NCBI GenBank assembly: GCA_964036155.1
Contig: OZ038423.1
Span: forward strand, 63,069,249-63,133,248
Origin: Diploscapter coronatus
Lineage: Eukaryota > Nematoda > Chromadorea > Rhabditida > Rhabditidae
Direction of reading: 5' to 3'
Length of the DNA stretch: 64,000 nt
The notes below the pieces were generated by a model, which saw only the letters and a list, made by a program, of their open reading frames with translations, was not told where the DNA came from and made no database searches. Both the position numbers and the translations under genes were made by a program. Shown here piece after piece: positions 10,041-18,231 of the stretch (positions are counted from its first letter, which is position 1; every line of letters starts with the position of its first letter).

Positions 10041-11699
10041 TCAGTCAAGCAATGAGCTTCTCATCCTCTTCTCCTTGACATCCAATTCGGCCTCCTTTCT
10101 TGGCTTATACGCCTTTTTCGAATCGTAGGGCTTCAGTTTACACGCATCCGTGGGCAATTCGGCGAGACATTCCATGCTTTCAGCCAAAAGAACCAGGTTT
10201 TTGTCTGAAAAATCATGCTCTTTCAAATCGTGATCTTTTAAAATTTTTCCCTCTATAATTCGTTGCAATTTTTTTTTATAAATGAATACTCACCTTTGGC
10301 GATAACCTTGGCGAAAAGGACGATGACTTCTGCCCCGACTTCACTCTGGAGGAAGGCCGCTTTCTTCTCTTCTTCTTCCCTTTTGCAGAATACGACCGCC
10401 TTCATCGTGTATTCCGAGTCATCAACTAACGGGAAGGAAATAGCCAAAGCCTGAACTACGATGTCTTATTCAAGCACATTTTAGAAAGCTCATTTGAAGA
10501 TAAAGTTTGTTTCCCACAAAATTCTACTTACCTCGTCCTGTAAGCTGTTCAATCGGAATTTGATCTCAGACACAGGTCCCGAAATTCGACCCCGGATAAC
10601 TGGAAACTATGCCATTAAATTTGAGTGACTTTCCTTTGTCTTGTTCTGATTATTTCGAAAATTATCGCTTTTCTACATCACAAATATCAGTTTATTAGTT
10701 GCGAGAAAATGGTACCTAAGTGCACACCATCCTCAGGCAAATTCTCCAAAGTGAAGTAGTAGGGTGGAGCGGTACGAACAGGGATTGGCCATCTAGCGAG
10801 TCCAGTTCCCTCCTTGAGAATTTTGATCGACGATTTCTCCGTGAAGACTAAGCCAACCTCTCGGTTCCTAAAAATAAAAACTATCTTGCGAAAATTTAAT
10901 TTATCATATCTCTTCGATAATGAAATTGGATAAGACATGAAAACTAACAGATCTGGGATGGCATCGAAGATAGGCCATGAAATAAGGCGTTCAGCTTTTA
11001 GACCCTCGAGTCTGACGACCTGGAAATGATCAGATGATCATACGTTTAGATAGAATAGCTTTTCGTTGAAATATTCTCTATACTTCTATCAAAGAAGATT
11101 TTAACAAATTTTTATAACTTAAGAAAAAGTCCACTTTAGTCATTTCTAAAGGGTCTTCGCCGGAATTGGGATGATGCATACTTACCGAATCTAATCTCAA
11201 TTTCCTGCATGTATCGAAGCCGCTAGGCCAGACAGTGAGTACGAATCTGTCAGCTCCCAACCCAGTCATCAGATAGCGCCTCATCTCTGTTCCTGAGTAA
11301 GTCGTGTCTGGAGTCAAGCGCCCTGACACGATCCCAGTAAACGTCCTGAAGAGAAATTGTTTATAAAAGATTTCTCAGAATTATTCAATCACTTTTCAAT
11401 TTAACTACTTACCTCGAATACGCAGGTTTTCCTTCTTTCACGCCCCAGCCCAAAACAATCTCGCGGGTCGTCCACTCAGATTTGTTCTGCGCCATGAATC
11501 CAGCGATCACTGAAAATATGGAGATGATGATTTACGAAACAATTACGCAAGAAGAAGAAAAATAGACTGGAAGCCTAAAATCAGCGATTTTGGTGAAGAG
11601 TAAACAGCGCGCAAATAACGCTATGAGATCCTTTTAGACTTTTGTCGTAGAGCAGATTTCAAATTTTCTTTTACTTCACGGTTTATTACCTATCGCCAT
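10041..11699 (-). CDS. Helitron accessory protein with two OB-fold-like (RPA-like) domains
   Basis: Eight exons in phase: 11690-11699, 11413-11509, 11186-11345, 10949-11019, 10716-10867, 10532-10599, 10294-10450 and 10041-10204; 292 residues, starting MAIVIAGFMAQNKSEW. Two regions show the alternating strand pattern of RPA70 OB folds. The first contains GADRFVLTVWPSGFDTCRKL, then VVRLEGLKAE and GLVFTEKSSIKIL. The second contains VIRGRISGPVSEIKF, MKAVVFCKR and AEVIVLFAKVIA. The C-terminus is lysine-rich. RPA-like single-stranded-DNA-binding proteins are known Helitron cargo in plants, which fits the position about 420 bp downstream of Rep on the same strand. The fold is inferred by eye; a captured, unrelated host gene is the alternative. 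The gene model itself is strong. Confidence 0.7.
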
Positions 11700-12122
11700 A
11701 ATGAGTAAAAGGATTAGAAGACTTCATCTGTTGGCTCGACTTGGACGCGAAGATCAACTGCAAAATCCAAAATTGATAAATCTAGTTTCCATCTCACTCT
11801 CCCATTCTCACCTTTCGTTTGTCCAGCCTTTCCGACACCCTTGAGAATCGGACGATGAGGGCGAAATGAACTTGCTCGTTCGCCCGGACTGAAACGGTTG
11901 AATAAGTTTCGGTGAGCAGCTATATATTTCCCAACCTGGCTGGCTGGACACGTCGTCGGCAGCCGAAATCGGCTGGTCCAGCGACCCTCTCTTACCATTC
12001 CTCTGCAAGATCCCTCATCTCACCCCTTTTCATTTTATTTCATTATTCTGTTTTCTGCGCATACAATCTTTCCATATTAATCCATTCAATTTTCTTTCAA
12101 ACGTGTGTTTATTTTTGTTAAT
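11700..12122 (-). promoter_or_regulatory. 5' region of the OB-fold gene and 3' end of Rep/helicase
   Basis: A likely 5' UTR exon ends near 11813 (ACGAAAG/GTGAGAATGG) and joins a leader exon that starts at TTTTGCAG/TTGATC (about 11762) and runs to the ATG at 11699. A minus-strand AATATATAG near 11920 could be a TATA box. A perfect stem AGCCGA/TCGGCT lies at 11961-11974. A 94-codon frame (11714-11998) ends in the leader and is probably not the product. Confidence 0.4.
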
Positions 12123-15100
12123 TTACAACTCTTGAGATCCCTGACTTTCTCCCTGTGAATTCTGCGTGCTTCCTCTGCTTGCTCTCTCCGACCTCTGACT
12201 CTGCTCTTCCACTTCTTCCTCTGGCAGCAATACTTCTTTCCAAACTAAATTCTTTACTCTGCCATACTGCTTATTGCTCACTTTAACTTTCAAGAAATCC
12301 CATGCTCTCACTCTGCTAAATGCAACATATGCCATTCCGTGGCTAAATACGTCTTCTTCTAGATCAAGTCCTGCAAAATCAATCGTCTGCCCCTGGCTTT
12401 TATTAACCGTCATAGCATAACACAATATCAGTGGAAATTGTCTTCTTTTCAAAGTAAACGGTAGATTTTCTTTCCCACTCGTTAATGTAATCCGTGGAAT
12501 CAAAACTCTCTGCCCAATTCTTTCACCATTTATAAATTCACACTCAATGATATTTCGATGCAGCACTTTCACCATTAATCTTGTTCCATTGCACAACCCA
12601 GCTGCAGGATTCAAGTTTCGCTTCACAATCACTGGGCTTCCAACTCTGACTCTCAATTTGTGCGGTGGCAACCCAGATTCATTGTAACTATGCAAGAACT
12701 CAGGCGGGTACATTATATGCGTATCATGCTCATCGCCATCTACAGTGTCAACGCTCAAGTAAACCTGCTCTTCATCATCCAACTGTTCAATTACCTTTTC
12801 GTTTATTTCGTGTACTCTCTCGTTTGTTGTTGTCAGTATCACTCTTTTAGATAGTTGTTCATAGTCTTTCTTTCTAATGCATTCGCCAAATACTTTCTCA
12901 ATCAAATCATTTCTTGTGATCACACTATCCGGTATTTTCACATAATCTTCATAATTTGGTAGTTTTCCATTTCCAAACATCAATAGCCAATTTGCAAAAT
13001 CCTCTCTTACTGGCACGTTCGTTCTATCGTCATCTGTATTCTGGATAACCCGTCTGTTCTCTTTCAATCTAAACACTCTAAAATTCTTCCACAACTTCGA
13101 TTGCACAACTGACAAATTGACTAATTCGTTTCTCCCTCCTTTCTTCTTCACAGGCAATATCTGTCTAAAGTCTCCTCCAATAATAAACACTTTCCCTCCG
13201 AATATCAAATCATTATCCATCAGCTCTTTCAGTTTTCTGTCAATTATCTCGAGTGCAAACTTCGGTACCATTGATATTTCATCGACAATAAATACCTGCG
13301 TTTCAACCAATTCTCTTCCTATCTTATTGTTCGATTTCGCATTGCTACTCGCCTGTGAATCCATTTCAAATGGCAGTCCGAAGGTCTTATGCATCGTTCG
13401 TCCGTCAGGTATCAGATTCGCTGCTATCCCCATCCATGCACATGTCTTGTACTTTATTCCCATTCCTCGGAGCAGATAACAAATCGTCTTGTACGTGTAA
13501 GTCTTTCCACTTCCTCCTGGCCCGTCAATGTAGACGTATCCATTTGCGACATTTTCACCGTTTTTCAATTTCTCTGCCTTGTTCAATACATATGCAACAA
13601 TAGATTCCTGTGCAGTGTTCATACTCGCTCTCATCTGCCTTCCTTTTTCCATTTCCTCGTCTTCATCCCATGGTATCTCATCATCGAATTCCCCCGTATT
13701 TGGTTTGTCCATCTCGTAATTCTCCAGACTATCCCCAGCGCTTTCCAACATCTTCTCTATTTCGACTAATGCTCTTCTAAGTGCAACTTCATCATCATAA
13801 TTTCTAGCAAAGTCGTCTGCCATGTATTCTCCAAATCTTTCCCATACTCGTTTCACATTAACATTCTCACCATGGGTTATAATAGAAACAAATAACTCTC
13901 TCATCTGAAATGCCGTCGCATGGTCTTTCATTTCATCGAAATACGTTTCCCATACAATGTCATCACTCAACAAACCCATTGCTCTCGCTGCTTCTCGAAA
14001 CGTCTCTTTTGGATTTGCATCGCCATCGTAATCCTCAGTCGTTAAAAGATCCTCCCAACTCTTTGCTCCTTTCTTATGCAACAGTATCATTCTCAAATAA
14101 AACAACTCTTTCTGTTTCGGATGAATTACGTACATCCTTCCTATCACATTGAACGATCTCATTCTTCTGTCCCAAATCATGTTACCATCTTCTCTACTCT
14201 TCTTGAACGTGTAATACTCTGGTATCTCGAAATAGTAGTAGTTTCTTGCATCTGCATCTCTTTCGTTCAGATCGAACCAAGCAGTCAAAGTCGTATTTCT
14301 CAGTTCTGAGTCGTTCAGCCTCAGCCTGATATCGTCATTTTCAGGTTTGTAATAGATTAGCTGCTCATTTGGCAAATGGATGGCAAGTCGCATTACGCTG
14401 TGACTTCTTTCATCCAGCTTGAATTCGGCAATTCGCCAATACGCCTCATGCGGTGTCACATATCTCATATTTACATACTTTGTCACTTCATCATAGATTA
14501 TACCTCCGTTTTGCACTTGTATTGCCATCCTTGCACAGTCGTGTCCCTTATAGACATATTTATATAGGTATTTTACTGACTTGATCGACGCGCAAATCTC
14601 AATATTCACGTGAGCATCAAATTTTAGACTCAACACGGGGCTAAACGGAACCACCCACCGGTTATCTATCTTTACTCCTTTTCTTTCAACATGCTCTCCG
14701 TTGTCCCTCCTTCGATACTCGGCGTAACTGTTTCTTCCAACATTAGTAGTTTCCTTGAATTCCTTTGGGTACTTTTTCGAGCAAACTTTATTCCCCTTCT
14801 TGTCTTCAGCCATGCATGGACAGTTCATATTGTGTACTCCGCAGGGTCCATGGAGCATGTGCGATGCAATAATCTCATGCAATCGAGGATATTTCTTTTT
14901 GTCAGGGATTTCAGCGCAAACGATACTGTCAATTTCATCAGCTCTGATATCATCACTCCTATCTAATATTAAAAGGATATGTGCATGTGGTAGCCCACGC
15001 TTCTGAAACTCAACAACGTATGTGTAAGCGATGGCTTTACCGAAATATAGTTTCTTTGTCAAGTCGTCCATCAACTCATCTAACTTCTGATTGAAAACTC

Positions 15101-17672
15101 GATCGACTAAATCGGGCTCGTCAAGTACCGTGTTTCCAGGCATCAAGTTTCTTGTTATTTCGCTCCATTTCGGATTACATGTGAATGTTACAAACATGTG
15201 AGGCTTCCCATATCTTCGCACCATAGCCATACTATCTTGGTAAGCTTGCTGGCAATTCCTAGGCGATCCCTTGAAGCTCGATGGCAAGATTATCGTTCTT
15301 CCTACATTCTTCCCTTGTGCGTCTGCTGTGTCTTCTAAGTAGTCTCGTAATGCTTTGTAGCTTTCCACTTTTAATGCCTTCTGATTCTCTCGAATATAAT
15401 CTAACCTGTCCTGCTCGATCTTCACGTACGCGTCCACCAGGTATTGCTGATAAAGCTTTCCTCCAAGTCTTATAGGGTTAAAATCATTTACTTCATTCGG
15501 ATCACTGTTCCACTTCATTTCTGCAAAACAGCATGCATGTTCGGCTTCTATTTCTTCCCTATCCATCAACAATGACGATCGTCTAATAGATGTCATATAC
15601 TGATAATACTGCATGAACGTTACCTTCTCATCGTCGATCCTCATGCCAGCATAGCATCCGCCTTTACTTGTCGGGAAATACAACGGATATAACATCGATT
15701 CTGCAGTCTTATCAAACTTAGTTATTGTTCTCAATTGTCGACCCCGCTGATGCACTGCTAATTTATCCGGATACGGCATTTCATCTTTATCGTTCAGAAC
15801 GAACACTGCTGCAATTTCGTTCGCTCTCGGTATGTTATATCTTCTCTTGTCTACTTGGCCGCTAACATCAAATATTAACCTCAACTCGGGTGCTGCTTCT
15901 CCTCTTCTTCGCGCCTCAGCTTCGACTTCGTCCTCGATCTCCTTCATATATTTATAACTTTCATAATATCTGTTTACTTCTCTCAAAACGACATCAATTT
16001 TCTCCATTAGGCTTCTATTACAGTTCACATTTGGCTTCTTCGCCATTCTCAAGTTCAAAGCTTCTACACTATCAATGAAAAACAGTTGTGCATAGTCAGG
16101 TTTTTCATTCGGATCCGGATGCATTGCCAAATTCATTGTATGGTATAGTTGCCCTTGCACTTTATAACAATACGGCATTACAGCTCGATCCTGACTTTCA
16201 GCTCTCATTGAAGCAAAAGCAAACGCAGAATTATAGTTTCTTGTATGCTCCTTGAAACTTCTCGAATGGATAATATCATCAGTCTTCGTAAACAATTTAT
16301 ATAACTCAATTGGGAAATTATCAAATACGTCTTCGAAGTTCAGTCTTCCTTTCCTACAGCACTTTGTGAATATACCTTCCCTCAAACTAATAGGCTTTTC
16401 TCTTGCAAAATACAATGCTCCACAATTCCTACATTCTTCAGTCAAATTTCCAATATCGTAAAGTTCAATTTCATTTTCATCTTCAAGCTCTTGTCTTGCC
16501 AGATATCGGGTCCCATTCGATCTGTTTCTGCGAATAGCTCTTCTCTGTACTACATGCCTTTGACTGTCTCGTTGATTTCTTTCACTTCGCTGGCTATCAG
16601 TTTCAGTATCCCTCAGTCTTCTTTGTCTTTCTGCCTGCTCGTCAAGCCTCCTAGCTCTGTCGTCATCTTTTTCATTTTCTCTACTCTCTCTATGTCTCTC
16701 AGCATCCACTATCAGCCTATCCATTCTTTCCGTTTCAGATTCATCATCACGCAATAACCTTTGTCTTTCTGCCTGCTCATCAAGCCTCCTATTTCTGTCG
16801 TCATCTTCTTCATTTTCTCTGCTATTTTTATGCCGCTCTGCATCTCTTTTCATACGACTATCCATTTCCCCTTGGCTTTCATTTGCACGTGTAGCTCTCA
16901 TATTTTCAGCATTTCTTTGATGTCTCGCAGTTCCAGTTTCCTGACTTTCATTATTCCGTTCATCTCGTTTTCTTTGTGCTTCTTGCTCTCGTTCAGACTG
17001 TGTCTTTCTTTTCTTTGTCAATCTTCTTCCTCTTCCCTTCTTTCTCTTTCTCGTACTCCCGACAGCTACAAATTCTGTATCTTCGTCACTATAATCTTCA
17101 GATAATTCGAGGTTCATATCCATACTTAACGCGTGATAACTATTTTCAGTCCTCGGTCCAGTTTCGATTTCAATACCTTCATCAGCAGCTTTCCATTCTC
17201 TAAGTACTTTGACAATAAGTTCAACGTCAATTCCTATAATAGTTTCTAGATAAATCATGTAATGGAGATCAGTAATATCGTCATCATTCTCGTATTGCAT
17301 GGTTCTTTTCAATGCCTCTCGTGTGGCACTTTTAAATTTTGCGTAATTTATATAATCCATTTCAGTTTCGATTTCTTCTTTACATCTTTCAAATAGTTCA
17401 CTCCATAATTCTTCAAACCTTTGAAATATTACTCTATGCTCGGGATTTTCGGGATCATAATATACTTCATCACCAAACAAATTTTCTATTTTCACTCTCG
17501 TCTCATATACGAATTGTTTTCTTTTTTCATCAAAAATATTATCCTCTTCTTCTTCTTCATCCCACTCCTCTCCTTCTCCATCCTCTTCTTCTCCTCCTTC
17601 TTCGTTCCTTTCTTCACTTTCAAATCTTTCTTCATCTTCAAATCTTTCATCATCTTCATCATTGCATTTCAT
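12123..17672 (-). CDS. Helitron Rep/helicase (HUH endonuclease fused to a PIF1-type helicase)
   Basis: Initiator and helicase for rolling-circle transposition. From the ATG at 17672 the frame gives 1849 residues without interruption. In order: an acidic N-terminus (about 1-60); a basic stretch; charged repeats built on RRLDEQAERQR (about 275-360); a CxxC...CC motif (CRNCG...KCC, about 411-437); the Helitron N-terminal domain; Rep motif 1 FVTFTCNPKW (about 824); the HUH motif GLPHAHILL (about 894); the two-tyrosine motif YLYKYVYKG (about 1032); Walker A GPGGSGKT (about 1382); motif II VDEISMV (about 1462), GGDFRQILPV, and the C-terminal TVNKSQGQT and VAFSRVR. The frame stays open upstream of this ATG and can join spliced leader exons, so the true start may lie further upstream. 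All catalytic motifs are present. Confidence 0.97.
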   Translation of the reverse strand: MKCNDEDDERFEDEERFESEERNEEGGEEEDGEGEEWDEEEEEDNIFDEKRKQFVYETRVKIENLFGDEVYYDPENPEHRVIFQRFEELWSELFERCKEEIETEMDYINYAKFKSATREALKRTMQYENDDDITDLHYMIYLETIIGIDVELIVKVLREWKAADEGIEIETGPRTENSYHALSMDMNLELSEDYSDEDTEFVAVGSTRKRKKGRGRRLTKKRKTQSEREQEAQRKRDERNNESQETGTARHQRNAENMRATRANESQGEMDSRMKRDAERHKNSRENEEDDDRNRRLDEQAERQRLLRDDESETERMDRLIVDAERHRESRENEKDDDRARRLDEQAERQRRLRDTETDSQRSERNQRDSQRHVVQRRAIRRNRSNGTRYLARQELEDENEIELYDIGNLTEECRNCGALYFAREKPISLREGIFTKCCRKGRLNFEDVFDNFPIELYKLFTKTDDIIHSRSFKEHTRNYNSAFAFASMRAESQDRAVMPYCYKVQGQLYHTMNLAMHPDPNEKPDYAQLFFIDSVEALNLRMAKKPNVNCNRSLMEKIDVVLREVNRYYESYKYMKEIEDEVEAEARRRGEAAPELRLIFDVSGQVDKRRYNIPRANEIAAVFVLNDKDEMPYPDKLAVHQRGRQLRTITKFDKTAESMLYPLYFPTSKGGCYAGMRIDDEKVTFMQYYQYMTSIRRSSLLMDREEIEAEHACCFAEMKWNSDPNEVNDFNPIRLGGKLYQQYLVDAYVKIEQDRLDYIRENQKALKVESYKALRDYLEDTADAQGKNVGRTIILPSSFKGSPRNCQQAYQDSMAMVRRYGKPHMFVTFTCNPKWSEITRNLMPGNTVLDEPDLVDRVFNQKLDELMDDLTKKLYFGKAIAYTYVVEFQKRGLPHAHILLILDRSDDIRADEIDSIVCAEIPDKKKYPRLHEIIASHMLHGPCGVHNMNCPCMAEDKKGNKVCSKKYPKEFKETTNVGRNSYAEYRRRDNGEHVERKGVKIDNRWVVPFSPVLSLKFDAHVNIEICASIKSVKYLYKYVYKGHDCARMAIQVQNGGIIYDEVTKYVNMRYVTPHEAYWRIAEFKLDERSHSVMRLAIHLPNEQLIYYKPENDDIRLRLNDSELRNTTLTAWFDLNERDADARNYYYFEIPEYYTFKKSREDGNMIWDRRMRSFNVIGRMYVIHPKQKELFYLRMILLHKKGAKSWEDLLTTEDYDGDANPKETFREAARAMGLLSDDIVWETYFDEMKDHATAFQMRELFVSIITHGENVNVKRVWERFGEYMADDFARNYDDEVALRRALVEIEKMLESAGDSLENYEMDKPNTGEFDDEIPWDEDEEMEKGRQMRASMNTAQESIVAYVLNKAEKLKNGENVANGYVYIDGPGGSGKTYTYKTICYLLRGMGIKYKTCAWMGIAANLIPDGRTMHKTFGLPFEMDSQASSNAKSNNKIGRELVETQVFIVDEISMVPKFALEIIDRKLKELMDNDLIFGGKVFIIGGDFRQILPVKKKGGRNELVNLSVVQSKLWKNFRVFRLKENRRVIQNTDDDRTNVPVREDFANWLLMFGNGKLPNYEDYVKIPDSVITRNDLIEKVFGECIRKKDYEQLSKRVILTTTNERVHEINEKVIEQLDDEEQVYLSVDTVDGDEHDTHIMYPPEFLHSYNESGLPPHKLRVRVGSPVIVKRNLNPAAGLCNGTRLMVKVLHRNIIECEFINGERIGQRVLIPRITLTSGKENLPFTLKRRQFPLILCYAMTVNKSQGQTIDFAGLDLEEDVFSHGMAYVAFSRVRAWDFLKVKVSNKQYGRVKNLVWKEVLLPEEEVEEQSQRSERASRGSTQNSQGESQGSQEL

Positions 17673-18231
17673 CTCTTTCTCCAACAGTGCCGTTGAGGAT
17701 GCAAACCTCACCCCCCGTCGGCTAGGCGGAATTGTTGGGGAAAAAAGCACTATCCTTGCGGGCGTGAGCGGGGGCCCGGTCTCATCCTCGACCGCCTCTG
17801 AAAATAACGAACTTGGTCATGAAAGGCAAGTCTTGATAGTTTATGAATTTGCATCATTTCCGCAGTAATTGAATCATCAATCACACATGAACCCATGTTG
17901 GCAAAATTCTATCTTTTAGGCAGAAAAAAATTTGGCAAGGGGCTTCGCCGCCTGTTTGTAATTTTCAACCGCGAAAACGCAAAAAAAAATTTAATTTTCA
18001 AAACAACTCACGCTGATCTGATGACCGGCGGCGGCGAGGATGACCGGGCGGCGGCTTCTGCGGTGAGCGGGACAGGGTAGCCGGTCGGTGTGCGCGGCTA
18101 CTGGTCTAAGAAAATTCGAACAAATTAAACGAAAAAACCTCAAAGAGCTTACCTTAAAACTGCGAGGCCGGACTGGATCCAGGTTCCAAAAAGTGAAATA
18201 GTCGTCTCCTACGTTTACACGCTAGTTGTCA
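17673..18231 (-). other. Possible 5' coding/leader exons of Rep/helicase
   Basis: The Rep frame runs open from 17672 up to an acceptor TTATTTTCAG, exon edge near 17801. It joins in phase to an exon at 18012-18105 (acceptor TTTTCTTAG, donor GC/GTGAGT; Pro/Arg-rich). That exon joins in phase to another ending at AAG/GTAAGC near 18150, which stays open back to about 18231 (reads GDDYFTFWNLDPVRP). No in-frame ATG is visible in these exons. They may be an extended N-terminus using an unseen first exon or a non-AUG start, or they may be 5' UTR. GC content is clearly higher here than in the rest of the element. Confidence 0.45.

Noticed and set aside
11961..11974. Stem AGCCGA/TCGGCT as the Helitron 3' hairpin
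   Set aside because: No CTRR follows at the right distance; the empty-site comparison places the end at 8905, next to a better hairpin.
15900..17725. Many plus-strand ORFs of 60-128 residues over Rep/helicase
   Set aside because: Ser/Phe/Leu-rich shadows of the acidic and Glu/Arg-rich minus-strand frame.
17895..18080. Plus-strand 61-residue ORF in the Helitron leader
   Set aside because: No ATG-linked splice support; it overlaps the better-supported minus-strand leader exon.
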